Both the position numbers and the translations under genes were made by a program. Under the pieces are notes generated by a model. It ran no database searches and had not been told where the DNA came from. It saw nothing but the letters and a program-made list of their open reading frames with translations. Shown piece after piece: positions 1-12,707 of a DNA stretch of 64,000 nucleotides; within the stretch, counting starts at the first letter, position 1; every line of letters begins with the position of its first letter. Source of the stretch: Methylomarinovum tepidoasis (GTDB lineage Bacteria > Pseudomonadota > Gammaproteobacteria > Methylococcales > Methylothermaceae); the NCBI RefSeq assembly GCF_030294985.1, contig NZ_AP024718.1, positions 1,007,001 through 1,071,000 on the forward strand, read 5' to 3'.

Positions 1-2
1 GG

Positions 3-1621
<1,619 letters not shown>

Positions 1622-1666
1622 CGCCCCGGCTTTTCTCCGATAAAGTGCTGCCTTCCAAATGGCTCA

Positions 1667-1704
1667 TTATCGCCTGTGATCGCGATAACGGACGCGAGCG
1701 TCCG
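1667..1704. promoter_or_regulatory. Tandem inverted repeats upstream of hps
   Basis: Two adjacent perfect palindromes lie in the 136-bp gap between dapB and hps. The first is TTATCGC at 1667-1673 paired with GCGATAA at 1682-1688. The second is CGGACGC at 1689-1695 paired with GCGTCCG at 1698-1704. They begin 54 bp before the hps start codon, where an operator or leader structure would sit. I found no convincing -35/-10 pair, so the role is inferred from position and symmetry alone. Confidence 0.45.
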
Positions 1705-1757
1705 GGTCATTGAGTTTTTGGGCATAAACACAAAACAACTTGAAGTGGAGCAATATC

Positions 1758-2414
1758 ATGGCGAAAAAAGTAATGATTCAAGTCGCGCTGGATACTCTGG
1801 ATCCGCAGGTGACTCTGGATCTGGCGGCGAAAACCGCTCCTTACATCGACATCATCGAAATCGGCACCCCGTGCGTGAAGTACAACGGCATTTCCCTGGT
1901 CAAGGAAATGAAGGCCAAGTTCCCGGATCGCAAGGTTCTGGCCGACCTGAAGACCATGGACGCCGGTGAATACGAAGCCCGTCCGTTCTTCGAAGCCGGC
2001 GCCGACATCACCACCGTGCTGGGTGTCGCCGAGCTGGCCACCGTCAAGGGCGTGATCAAGGCCGCCCACGACAACAACGGTTGGGCCCAGGTGGACATGA
2101 TCTGCGTGCCGGACATCGTCGCCACCGCCAAGGCAGCCGCCGAAGCTGGCGCTGACATCCTGGGCGTGCATACCGGTCTGGATCAGCAGGCTGCAGGTCA
2201 AACCCCGTTCGCCGATCTGGGCAAGCTGACCGCACTGGGTCTGAACGTGATGATCTCCTGCGCCGGCGGCATCAAGCCGGAAACCGTCGCGGACGTGGTC
2301 AAAGCCGGCGCCGACATCGTGGTCGTCGGTGGCGCCATCTACGGTGCGGACGATCCCGCAGCCGCCGCCAAGCAGATGCGCGAACTGGTCGACAAGGCTG
2401 CCGCTGAGGTCTGA
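1758..2414 (+). CDS. hps: 3-hexulose-6-phosphate synthase
   Basis: A 218-residue TIM-barrel enzyme of the orotidine-5'-phosphate decarboxylase superfamily. It condenses formaldehyde with ribulose 5-phosphate to give hexulose 6-phosphate, the entry step of the ribulose monophosphate pathway. The superfamily motif is visible as D63-L-K65-T-M-D68, followed by AGEYEARPFFEAGAD, with Asp12 in the first strand (VALDTLD). The C-terminal phosphate-binding strand is VVVGGAIYGADDP. The ATG at 1758 is preceded by AGTGGAG at 1744-1750 and gives the family-typical start MAKKVMIQVALD. Codon choice looks biased toward optimal codons, as expected of a highly expressed enzyme. It is followed after 2 bp by phi. 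Confidence 0.96.
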   Translation: MAKKVMIQVALDTLDPQVTLDLAAKTAPYIDIIEIGTPCVKYNGISLVKEMKAKFPDRKVLADLKTMDAGEYEARPFFEAGADITTVLGVAELATVKGVIKAAHDNNGWAQVDMICVPDIVATAKAAAEAGADILGVHTGLDQQAAGQTPFADLGKLTALGLNVMISCAGGIKPETVADVVKAGADIVVVGGAIYGADDPAAAAKQMRELVDKAAAEV

Positions 2415-2416
2415 GA

Positions 2417-2956
2417 ATGAACCCTCATCGCAAACTGGTACTGGACAAGATCACCGAGATCCTGTCCGTCACGCCAGACGAATACGAAGACCGTCTGACT
2501 GCGATGGTCGATGCGGCCGAGCAGGTATTCGTCGGCGGGATGGGTCGCAGCGGGCTGGTTACCAAGTTCTTCGTCATGCGCCTGATGCACGCTGGCTACA
2601 AGGCCTTCGTGCTCGGTGAGACGGTGACCCCGGCCATCCGCAAGGGTGATCTGTTCATCGTCATTTCCGGTTCCGGTGAGACCGGTTCGATGATCACCAA
2701 CGCCAAGAAGGCCAAGGAAGTCGGCGCCAAGGTGGTGCTGATCACGGCCAAGAGCAGCTCGACTCTGGCCGAGATTGCGGACGAAGTGTTGCAGATCGGC
2801 ACCGACGAGTCCTACGCCAAGGTCAAGGGACTGCCCATGGGCACCATGTTCGAGCTCTCCACCCTGATCTTCCTGGAAGCCATGGTTTCTCACATCATCC
2901 ACGAGAAGGGCATTCCGGAAGAGAAAATGCGCGAGCGTCACGCCAACCTGGAGTGA
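2417..2956 (+). CDS. hxlB: 6-phospho-3-hexuloisomerase
   Basis: A 179-residue SIS-domain isomerase that converts hexulose 6-phosphate to fructose 6-phosphate, completing formaldehyde fixation with the product of the preceding gene. The sugar-phosphate-binding SIS signatures GGMGRSGLV (residues 40-48) and ISGSGETGSM (83-92) are present, as is the C-terminal helix MGTMFELSTLIFLEA typical of this isomerase family. The start codon lies 2 bp after the hps stop, so the two are almost certainly cotranscribed. A strong intrinsic terminator follows, so hps-phi is a compact two-gene unit. Confidence 0.96.
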   Translation: MNPHRKLVLDKITEILSVTPDEYEDRLTAMVDAAEQVFVGGMGRSGLVTKFFVMRLMHAGYKAFVLGETVTPAIRKGDLFIVISGSGETGSMITNAKKAKEVGAKVVLITAKSSSTLAEIADEVLQIGTDESYAKVKGLPMGTMFELSTLIFLEAMVSHIIHEKGIPEEKMRERHANLE

Positions 2957-2982
2957 TTTGCGCACGGGCAGCAATCGCTGCG

Positions 2983-3014
2983 AAGGCAGGCATCTTCGGA
3001 TGCCTGCCTTTTTT
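2983..3014 (+). terminator. Rho-independent terminator of hps-phi
   Basis: An 11-12 bp perfect stem (AAGGCAGGCATC / GATGCCTGCCTT) closes a TTCG tetraloop at 2995-2998 and runs into a six-T tract. The last Ts overlap the stop codon of the convergent isoaspartyl peptidase gene (3013-3015). Confidence 0.95.
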
Positions 3015-3942
3015 AATGGCCGTAGAGGAACACCTGGGGGTTTTCCTCGGCGCGGATGTAGCCGCGGTACATGCCCTCGGTATTGAAAGGCATGGCGATG
3101 TGGCCGTCGCGGTCGAGGGCGATGAGACCGCCCTCGCCACCGAGGCGGGCGACCTCCGCCAGCGCCGCCTTTGTGGCCTGGGCCAGTGATTGGCCGGTGT
3201 GATGCAGCCGGGCCGAGATGGCATGGCCGGTGACGGTGCGGATGAAGTACTCCCCCTGGCCGGTGGCCGACACCGCCACCCGCTCGTCGGCATAGGTGCC
3301 GGCCCCGATGAGGGCGGAGTCTCCCACGCGGCGGTAGCGTTTGCCGGCGATGCCGCCGGTGGAGGTGGCGGCGGCCAGACGGCCGTGGCGGTCGAGAGCG
3401 ACCGCGCCGACGGTGTCGTAGGCCCGCTGCCACTGGCGGTAGCGGCGTTCGGTGACGAAGTATGCCGGTGGTTCGATGGCCAGTCCCTGATCGGCGGCGA
3501 AATGCTCGGCACCGTCCGCCACCAGCAGCACGTAGGGGGAGGCGATCATCACCCGCCAGGCGGCGACGACGGGATTTCTGATCGTTCGCACCGCCGCCAC
3601 CGCACCGGCCCGACGGCTGACGCCGTCCATCACCGCCGCGTCCATTTCCGCCACTCCCTCGGCGTTGAGGACCGCCCCCCTGCCGGCATTGAACAGGGGG
3701 GAATCCTCCATCGCCTGCACGGCGGCCACCACCGCCTCCACGGCGGTGCCGCCGCTCTCGAGAATGGCCAGGCCCCGTTCCAGAGCTTCGCTAAGGACGT
3801 CGCGATAGGCGCGTTCGACCTCGGGGCTCATCTCGCCGGCGACGATACGGCCGGCGCCTCCGTGAACGACCAGCGTGACCGGCGAAGATGCGGGTTGACA
3901 GGCGCTCAGCATCAGTATGACCAGGGCAAGAATCGGTTGCAT
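3013..3942 (-). CDS. Isoaspartyl peptidase/L-asparaginase (plant-type Ntn hydrolase), predicted lipoprotein
   Basis: A 309-residue N-terminal-nucleophile hydrolase of the IaaA/aspartylglucosaminidase family, which splits isoaspartyl dipeptides or asparagine after autocleavage into alpha and beta chains. The mature beta chain would begin at Thr177 in DTVGAVALD, with the substrate loop AAATSTGG (191-198) and RVGDSALIGAGTYAD following; the alpha chain begins VVHGGAGRI. Unlike cytoplasmic relatives, it starts with a hydrophobic stretch ending in the lipobox LSAC (Cys15), although the usual positive n-region is lacking. It faces the hps-phi operon and shares its terminator. The family is clear; the exact substrate and membrane anchoring are inferred. 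Confidence 0.9.
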   Translation of the reverse strand: MQPILALVILMLSACQPASSPVTLVVHGGAGRIVAGEMSPEVERAYRDVLSEALERGLAILESGGTAVEAVVAAVQAMEDSPLFNAGRGAVLNAEGVAEMDAAVMDGVSRRAGAVAAVRTIRNPVVAAWRVMIASPYVLLVADGAEHFAADQGLAIEPPAYFVTERRYRQWQRAYDTVGAVALDRHGRLAAATSTGGIAGKRYRRVGDSALIGAGTYADERVAVSATGQGEYFIRTVTGHAISARLHHTGQSLAQATKAALAEVARLGGEGGLIALDRDGHIAMPFNTEGMYRGYIRAEENPQVFLYGH

Positions 3943-4015
3943 CGGCAGGTATCCGTGATGACGGCGACGATGATATGCTGAAAGGCCGTTCCACTGTCAA
4001 CCGTTCCAGAGTTTC

Positions 4016-4264
4016 ATGAGTCCGAAAAACCGCTACCAACTCGTCGTGCTGGCCCCTTTGGGGGTGTTCGTCGCCACCCTGCCGGTCAACCTGGCCCTGC
4101 ATCAGCCCCTCATCACCTTCATTCCCACCCTGGCGACCCTGTTCTGGTCCTCGCGTCAACTCGAGGCCATCCGTTGTCCCCAGTGCGACACCCCGGTGCG
4201 CAAGGGACGCTTCTTCCTGTTCGGCCTTGACCGTTGCAAGCACTGCGGTGCCGGTCTGAATTAG
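4016..4264 (+). CDS. Small membrane protein with zinc-ribbon motif, function unknown
   Basis: An 82-residue protein I cannot assign. Two hydrophobic segments (about residues 8-23 and 31-44) suggest a membrane hairpin. They are followed by a short cytoplasmic-looking tail with two CxxC pairs, CPQC and CKHC, about 20 residues apart, which look like a rubredoxin-type zinc ribbon. It starts with ATG at 4016, 73 bp from the divergent peptidase gene, and nothing downstream is close enough to be an operon partner. Real coding is supported by the coherent TM and cysteine pattern rather than by any family match. Confidence 0.7.
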   Translation: MSPKNRYQLVVLAPLGVFVATLPVNLALHQPLITFIPTLATLFWSSRQLEAIRCPQCDTPVRKGRFFLFGLDRCKHCGAGLN

Positions 4265-4284
4265 GACCACGTCATCTATTCGGG

Positions 4285-4386
4285 CCGGGGCAGATGGTCC
4301 GCTTCGAAAAACGCCGTGAATACTTCCCTGTAGGCTCCACGCCGGCTTCCCTGCCGGTGAGGCTTTCGAAGCGGACCACCTGCCTC
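4285..4386 (-). repeat. Dispersed two-hairpin repeat, copy A (inverted orientation)
   Basis: Outer arms at 4289-4309 and 4364-4384 are inverted repeats of each other over 21 bp with one mismatch (GGCAGATGGTCC... against its complement). The enclosed core, read on the minus strand, contains the segments GGGAAGTATTCACGGCG and a GC-rich hairpin (GCCGGC/GCCGGT, 4350-4357 side), which match the cores of the copies at 34277 and 58998. The rest of the 292-bp gap between 4265 and 4556 shows no gene; TAAAAT at 4467-4472 is a possible weak -10 element for carA. Confidence 0.85.
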
Positions 4387-4556
4387 TCCAAGCAAGGCTT
4401 TACGCATTTAGGTAATGTGGCCCTGCGGTCTGAACCGAGCGCATGGAAATTGCCGTCCCGATGGCCTAAAATGAATCCGGTTTCAGATCAACGAATTCCG
4501 AGGACGGGATGACCTTGAGCGGCATCCCGTTTTGTTTGCCCGCAGCGGGAGGCGAA

Positions 4557-5681
4557 GTGAGTACGACTGCGATTCTGGCGCTGGAAGACGGCACCCTGCT
4601 TCGGGGTGTTTCCATCGGGGCATCGGGCTGCAGCGTGGGGGAGGTGGTGTTCAACACCGCCATGACCGGCTATCAGGAGATCCTGACCGATCCCTCCTAC
4701 GCCCGTCAGCTGGTGACCCTGACCTATCCCCACATCGGCAACACCGGGGTCAATCCTGAGGACGTGGAGTCGGCCGCCATCCATGCCGCCGGTCTCATCG
4801 TCCGCAACGTACCCGGCCGGGCCAGTAACTGGCGCATGACCGAAACCCTGCCCGAATATCTCCGGCGTCACGGGGTGGTGGGCATCGCCGGCATCGACAC
4901 CCGCAAACTGACCCGGATCCTGCGCGACAAGGGCGCCCAGCGCGGCTGCCTGTGGGCCGGGGACGACATCGACGAGGCCGCCGCCGTGGCCCGGGCGCGG
5001 GATTTCCCCGGCCTCAAGGGTATGGACCTGGCCCGGGAGGTCACCTGCGATGCCCCTTATCCTTGGGAGCAGACCCCTTGGATGCTGGGGCGGGGCTACG
5101 GCGTCCGTGAGGAAAGCCGCTACCGGGTGGTGGTCTACGATTTCGGCGTCAAGTTCAACATTCTGCGCCTGCTGGCGGCGCGTGGTTGCGAGGTGACCGT
5201 GGTGCCCGCCACCACTCCGGCGGCCGAGGTGCTGGCCAGACACCCGGACGGGGTGATGCTGTCCAACGGCCCCGGCGATCCGGAACCCTGTCGCTACGCC
5301 ATCGAAGCGATTCGTGAGCTGCTCGACGCCGGCGTGCCCCTCTTCGGCATCTGTCTCGGGCACCAGCTTCTGGCGCTGGCCTGCGGGGCGCGGACGGTGA
5401 AGATGAAATTCGGCCACCACGGCGCCAACCATCCGGTGCAGGATCTGGAGACCGGTCAGGTGCTCATCACCAGTCAGAACCACGGTTTCGCCGTGGACGA
5501 GGATAGCCTGCCGGTCCATCTTCGGCCCACCCACCGTTCCCTGTTCGACGGCACCCTGCAGGGCGTCGCCCACACCGAGAGGCCGGCCTTCGGCTTCCAG
5601 GGCCATCCGGAGGCCAGCCCCGGCCCCCATGACGTGGAGGCCCTGTTCGACCGTTTCATCGACCTGATGGCAGCCAGCTGA
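4557..5681 (+). CDS. carA: Carbamoyl-phosphate synthase small (glutaminase) subunit
   Basis: A 374-residue class I glutamine amidotransferase that supplies ammonia to CarB for carbamoyl phosphate, feeding arginine and pyrimidine synthesis. The catalytic triad is visible: nucleophile Cys266 in FGICLGHQ, and His350 and Glu352 in GHPEASPGP. The GTG at 4557 is chosen over an upstream in-frame ATG at 4509 because GGGAGG at 4548-4553 is a good ribosome-binding site and the protein then begins [12 protein letters not shown] like its relatives. carB starts 2 bp after the stop. The pair opens the conserved carAB-greA-yhbY-rlmE-ftsH segment. Confidence 0.96.
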   Translation: MSTTAILALEDGTLLRGVSIGASGCSVGEVVFNTAMTGYQEILTDPSYARQLVTLTYPHIGNTGVNPEDVESAAIHAAGLIVRNVPGRASNWRMTETLPEYLRRHGVVGIAGIDTRKLTRILRDKGAQRGCLWAGDDIDEAAAVARARDFPGLKGMDLAREVTCDAPYPWEQTPWMLGRGYGVREESRYRVVVYDFGVKFNILRLLAARGCEVTVVPATTPAAEVLARHPDGVMLSNGPGDPEPCRYAIEAIRELLDAGVPLFGICLGHQLLALACGARTVKMKFGHHGANHPVQDLETGQVLITSQNHGFAVDEDSLPVHLRPTHRSLFDGTLQGVAHTERPAFGFQGHPEASPGPHDVEALFDRFIDLMAAS

Positions 5682-5682
5682 C

Positions 5683-8906
<3,224 letters not shown>

Positions 8907-8910
<4 letters not shown>

Positions 8911-9383
8911 ACAAAGTGCCCTTGACCGTCCGCGGGGCGGAGAAGCTCAAACAGGAGCTTCACGAGCTCAAGACCGTCAAGCGTCCGCAGGTGATCGCGG
9001 CGATCGCCGAAGCGCGGGCCCACGGCGACCTGAAGGAAAACGCCGAATACCACGCCGCCCGCGAGCAGCAGAGCTTCATCGAGGGGCGGATCCGCGAGAT
9101 CGAGGCCAAGCTCGCCAACGCCCAGATCATCGACGTGACCCAGATCAATGCCGACGGCAAGGTGGTGTTCGGTGCCACCGTCGAGCTGGAGGATCTGGAG
9201 ACCGGCGATACCGTCACCTACCAGATCGTCGGCGACGACGAGGCCGACATCAAACAGGGTCTGATTTCCATCTCCTCGCCCATCGCCCGCGCCCTGATCG
9301 GCAAGGAAGTCGAGGATGTGGTGGAAGTCAAGACGCCCAAAGGCATCCGCGAGTACGAAGTCCTTTCCGTCCGCTACGAATGA
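8907..9383 (+). CDS. greA: Transcription elongation factor GreA
   Basis: A 158-residue factor that enters the RNA polymerase secondary channel and stimulates cleavage of backtracked transcripts. The N-terminal coiled coil carries the family segment [14 protein letters not shown] with the acidic tip residues, and the C-terminal FKBP-like domain includes [12 protein letters not shown] and [14 protein letters not shown]. The ATG at 8907 overlaps the carB stop and follows GGAGGA at 8895-8900, giving [14 protein letters not shown]. It is translationally coupled to carB. Confidence 0.97.
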
Positions 9384-9388
9384 CCCCA

Positions 9389-9409
9389 GCTGCGGCATTT
9401 CGCCGCAGC
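9389..9409. terminator. Probable terminator between greA and yhbY
   Basis: A perfect 8-bp GC-rich stem GCTGCGGC/GCCGCAGC with a five-base loop starts 5 bp after the greA stop, between convergent genes. Only a weak T-rich run follows on the plus strand, so termination strength is uncertain. Confidence 0.5.
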
Positions 9410-9413
9410 CTGC

Positions 9414-9686
9414 TTATTCTTCCGGATTTTCCCGATACAATGTCGCCACGTGCCCGAGGATCTGGACCAGCTCCGCGTCGAGGCGGTCGCAGATTTGCTG
9501 CGCCATCTCCCGCCGGGCTTGACGGTCCTCGGCGTTGATCCGTACCTTGATGAGCTCGTGGGCCGTCAGGGCCCGGTCGATTTCCGCCAGCACCGCTTCG
9601 GTGAGGCCGAGCTGGCCGGTGAGCACGACCGGTCTGAGCGGGTGAGCGCGGGCCTTGAGGTGGCGTTTCTGCTTTTTGTCCAGCAT
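9414..9686 (-). CDS. yhbY: Ribosome assembly RNA-binding protein YhbY (CRM domain)
   Basis: A 90-residue single-domain CRM protein that binds pre-50S ribosomal RNA. It shows the family start KKQKRHLKARAHPLRPVV, the G-Q-L-G-L turn and the basic helix ELIKVRINAED. The ATG at 9686 gives MLDKKQKRHLKA; a longer in-frame extension upstream overlaps rlmE antisense and does not look coding. It is divergent from rlmE by 96 bp, the standard arrangement between greA and rlmE in Gammaproteobacteria. Confidence 0.95.
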   Translation of the reverse strand: MLDKKQKRHLKARAHPLRPVVLTGQLGLTEAVLAEIDRALTAHELIKVRINAEDRQARREMAQQICDRLDAELVQILGHVATLYRENPEE

Positions 9687-9782
9687 GTCGATGGATCGCT
9701 TCGAAGAAGGGGCGACAGTATAGCGGAATCCGAACGTCCCGGCGCGATCGCAGTCTAAAATGCAGTAGAATACTCGGAAATT

Positions 9783-10403
9783 ATGGCGAGGAGTCGAAGC
9801 AGCGGCCGCTGGCTGGCGGAGCATTTCAACGATGATTATGTCCGTCAGGCCCAGGCGCAGGGCTGGCGCAGCCGGGCGGTGTTCAAACTGGCGGAGATCC
9901 AGCAGCGCGACCGAATTCTGCGGCCGGGCATGACGGTGATCGACCTGGGGGCCGCTCCCGGCGGTTGGTCGCAATACGCCGCCGAACGGGTGGCGCCGAA
10001 CGGCCAGGTGATCGCCCTGGATCTGTTGCCCATGGAGCCGCTGCCGGGCGTGACCTTCCTGCAGGGGGACTTCACCGCGGAGGAAACCTGGCGCCGGCTG
10101 CAGGATGAGGTCGGCGGCCGTGCGGTGGACGTGGTGCTGTCGGACATGGCGCCGAATATGAGCGGCAACCGCAGCGTCGATCAGCCCCGGGCGATGTTGT
10201 TGGCCGAGTTGGCCCTGGAGGCGGCCGAGAATCTCTTGAGCGAAAGCGGGTGTTTTTTGACGAAACTTTTTCAGGGCGAGGGGTTCGAAGCTTTTCAGAA
10301 ACAGGTACGCCAGCGTTTCGCCAGGGTAGCGACCCGCAAGCCCAAGGCATCACGGGCACGCAGCCGAGAAGTCTATCTGCTGGCGCAGGGATTCAAACGC
10401 TGA
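9783..10403 (+). CDS. rlmE: 23S rRNA (uridine-2'-O)-methyltransferase RlmE
   Basis: A 206-residue SAM-dependent methyltransferase (FtsJ/RrmJ) that methylates U2552 in the 23S A loop. The SAM motif is [11 protein letters not shown] (54-64), and the K-D-K-E catalytic tetrad can be placed at Lys35 (AVFKL), Asp121 (LSDMAPN), Lys161 (TKLFQG) and Glu196 (REVYLLA). It is followed after about 90 bp by ftsH, as in the heat-shock rrmJ-ftsH unit of enteric bacteria. No clear sigma32 promoter could be read upstream; TAGAAT at 9766-9771 is a possible -10. Confidence 0.97.
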   Translation: MARSRSSGRWLAEHFNDDYVRQAQAQGWRSRAVFKLAEIQQRDRILRPGMTVIDLGAAPGGWSQYAAERVAPNGQVIALDLLPMEPLPGVTFLQGDFTAEETWRRLQDEVGGRAVDVVLSDMAPNMSGNRSVDQPRAMLLAELALEAAENLLSESGCFLTKLFQGEGFEAFQKQVRQRFARVATRKPKASRARSREVYLLAQGFKR

Positions 10404-10412
10404 GTTTTAAGG

Positions 10413-10457
10413 CTACTTTTAAGTAGGCAAACCACAGACAATACAGCGGACGTATTG
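10413..10457. promoter_or_regulatory. Inverted repeats in the ftsH leader
   Basis: Two short perfect inverted repeats lie between rlmE and ftsH: CTACTT/AAGTAG with a TT loop at 10413-10426, and CAATAC/GTATTG with a seven-base loop at 10439-10457. They could be leader RNA hairpins or protein sites; neither has a terminator T tract. Confidence 0.3.
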
Positions 10458-10494
10458 GCAACAAACCGGAAGGAGCCGGTTGGGAGAGAGACCT

Positions 10495-12450
10495 TTGAGC
10501 AACATGCTGAAAAACATACTCCTGTGGGTGGTGATCGCCGCGGTGCTGATGTCGGTGTTCAACAACTTCGGCGCCCGCAAGCCTTCGGGTGCGCAGTTGT
10601 CGTATACCCAGTTCATCGAAGCGGTCCACAACGGCCAGGTCAAACAGGTGGTCATCGAGGGCAACGCCGTCAAGGGCATCACCACCGCAGGGCAGAAATT
10701 CATCACCTACAACCCCAACGACCCGCATCTGATCGACGATCTTCTGGAGAACAAGGTCGAGATCAAGGCCAAACCGCCGGAAGGCCAGTCGCTGCTGATG
10801 CAGATCTTCATTTCCTGGTTCCCGATGCTGCTGCTGATCGGCGTGTGGGTGTTCTTCATGCGCCAGATGCAGGGCGGCGGCGGCGCCGGCCGGGGAGCGA
10901 TGAACTTCGGCAAGAGCAAGGCGCGGCTGATGGAGGAGGACAAGATCAAAGTCACCTTCAAGGACGTGGCCGGCTGTGACGAAGCCATCGAAGAGGTGCA
11001 GGAAGTGGTCGATTTCCTCAAGGACCCGAGCAAATTCCAGAAGCTCGGCGGCCGCATCCCCAAGGGCATTTTGATGGTCGGCCCGCCCGGGACCGGTAAG
11101 ACCCTGATCGCCCGGGCCATCGCCGGGGAGGCCAAGGTGCCGTTCTTCACCATCTCCGGTTCCGATTTCGTGGAAATGTTCGTCGGGGTCGGGGCCTCTC
11201 GGGTGCGCGACATGTTCGAGCAGGCCAAGAAGCACGCCCCCTGCATCGTCTTCATCGACGAGATCGACGCCGTCGGCCGTCACCGCGGCGCAGGACTGGG
11301 CGGCGGGCACGACGAACGCGAGCAGACCCTCAACCAGCTGCTGGTGGAGATGGACGGTTTCGAAGGTAACGAAGGAATCATCATCATCGCCGCCACCAAC
11401 CGTCCCGACGTGCTCGACCCGGCGCTTTTGCGTCCCGGCCGCTTCGACCGGCAGGTCACCGTCGGCCTGCCCGACATCCGCGGCCGCGAGCAGATTCTCA
11501 AGGTGCATCTGCGCAAGGTGCCCACCGCAGACGACGTCGATCCGAAAGTGATCGCCCGCGGCACCCCCGGTTTCTCCGGGGCGGATCTGGCCAACCTGGT
11601 CAACGAAGCCTCACTGTTCGCCGCCCGCGCCAACAAGAAGCTGGTGGACATGGGGGACCTGGAAAAGGCCAAGGACAAGATCCTCATGGGTGTCGAACGC
11701 AGATCCATGGTGATGAGCGACGAGGAAAAGCGCATGACCGCCTACCACGAAGCCGGTCACGCCATCGTCGGCCTCAACGTTCCCGAGCACGATCCGGTCT
11801 ACAAGGTCAGCATCATGCCCCGGGGGCGGGCTTTGGGGATCACCATGTTCCTGCCCGAGCGGGATCAGTACTCGGCCTCCAAGCGCAAGCTAGAGAGCCA
11901 GATCTCCAGCCTGTTCGGCGGCCGCATCGCCGAGGCCCTGATCTTCGGTCCGGAGGCCATCACCACCGGCGCTTCCAACGACATCGAGCGGGCTACCGAC
12001 ATCGCCCGCAACATGGTCACCAAATGGGGGCTGTCGGAAAAGCTCGGGCCTCTGGCCTATGCCGAAGAGGAAGGCGAAGTGTTCCTGGGCCGCTCGGTGA
12101 CCCAGCACAAGAGCATGTCCGAGGCCACCGCGCGCATGATCGACGAGGAGATCCGCGCCATCATCGACCGCAACTACGAGCGGGCCGAGCGCATCCTCAA
12201 GGAGAACATGGACAAGCTCCACATGATGGCCGAGGCCCTGGTCAAGTACGAAACCATCGACCGCGACCAGATCGACGCCATCATGCGGGGCGAAACCCCG
12301 CCGCCCCCCAAGGACTGGGAGGACAATCCGCCCACCGGCAAGCAGGCGGCGGATGCCGAGGCAGAGGCCAAGGGCAAGCAGGAAGCCCCGGCCGAGCCTT
12401 CCGGCGGCGTCAGTCCCGTCGGCGGTCCGGCAGGGCAGCACTTCGAGTAA
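10495..12450 (+). CDS. ftsH: ATP-dependent zinc metalloprotease FtsH
   Basis: A 651-residue hexameric AAA+ protease of the inner membrane that degrades damaged membrane proteins and regulatory proteins such as LpxC and sigma32. Two TM segments (about 7-23 and 103-122) bracket a periplasmic domain. The Walker A motif is GPPGTGKT (196-203), Walker B is IVFIDEID, the SRH region ends RPGRFDRQ, and the zinc site is HEAGH (about 418-422). I chose TTG at 10495 as start because GGGAGAGAG at 10482-10490 is well spaced for it, whereas the ATG at 10504 would be too far from that site. The C-terminal 40 residues are a low-complexity Pro/Ala/Glu tail. Confidence 0.96.
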   Translation: MSNMLKNILLWVVIAAVLMSVFNNFGARKPSGAQLSYTQFIEAVHNGQVKQVVIEGNAVKGITTAGQKFITYNPNDPHLIDDLLENKVEIKAKPPEGQSLLMQIFISWFPMLLLIGVWVFFMRQMQGGGGAGRGAMNFGKSKARLMEEDKIKVTFKDVAGCDEAIEEVQEVVDFLKDPSKFQKLGGRIPKGILMVGPPGTGKTLIARAIAGEAKVPFFTISGSDFVEMFVGVGASRVRDMFEQAKKHAPCIVFIDEIDAVGRHRGAGLGGGHDEREQTLNQLLVEMDGFEGNEGIIIIAATNRPDVLDPALLRPGRFDRQVTVGLPDIRGREQILKVHLRKVPTADDVDPKVIARGTPGFSGADLANLVNEASLFAARANKKLVDMGDLEKAKDKILMGVERRSMVMSDEEKRMTAYHEAGHAIVGLNVPEHDPVYKVSIMPRGRALGITMFLPERDQYSASKRKLESQISSLFGGRIAEALIFGPEAITTGASNDIERATDIARNMVTKWGLSEKLGPLAYAEEEGEVFLGRSVTQHKSMSEATARMIDEEIRAIIDRNYERAERILKENMDKLHMMAEALVKYETIDRDQIDAIMRGETPPPPKDWEDNPPTGKQAADAEAEAKGKQEAPAEPSGGVSPVGGPAGQHFE

Positions 12451-12468
12451 GTAACGCCTGCCGCAGAG

Positions 12469-12505
12469 AAAACCCCGCATCTCCCGAGGGAGGTGCGGGG
12501 TTTTT
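12469..12505 (+). terminator. Rho-independent terminator of ftsH
   Basis: A long stem (ACCCCGCATCTCCC paired with GGGAGGTGCGGGGT, one G-T wobble) with a tight loop is flanked by four As on the left and five Ts on the right, 18 bp after the ftsH stop. Confidence 0.93.
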
Positions 12506-12554
12506 CTTTGTGGGCTATCCTGTTGTGACGTCAGCGACGAAGGAGGAAAACAAG

Positions 12555-12707
12555 ATGAGCGAGGGTTTTCGCCGGCTGCTGTGGCGGCGCCGTTTCACCG
12601 CGGAGGAATTTCAGAATCCGGACCCGCTCAACGAATACGACGAGGACTACACGACCTTGGAGGAAGACCGTGATGCCGGAGACGGGCCCATCCGGCATGA
12701 CGCCTGA
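12555..12707 (+). CDS. Small acidic protein upstream of the ferredoxin gene, function unknown
   Basis: A 50-residue protein with a basic N-terminal half (GFRRLLWRRRF) and an acidic C-terminal half (NEYDEDYTTLEEDRDAGD). It has an excellent ribosome-binding site, AGGAGG at 12541-12546, before ATG 12555. Its last 35 bases overlap the ferredoxin gene, implying translational coupling. In formate-dehydrogenase maturation clusters a short protein (DUF3306 type) occupies a similar place, but this sequence is shorter and I cannot confirm the match. It lacks TM segments and cysteines. Confidence 0.65.
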   Translation: MSEGFRRLLWRRRFTAEEFQNPDPLNEYDEDYTTLEEDRDAGDGPIRHDA

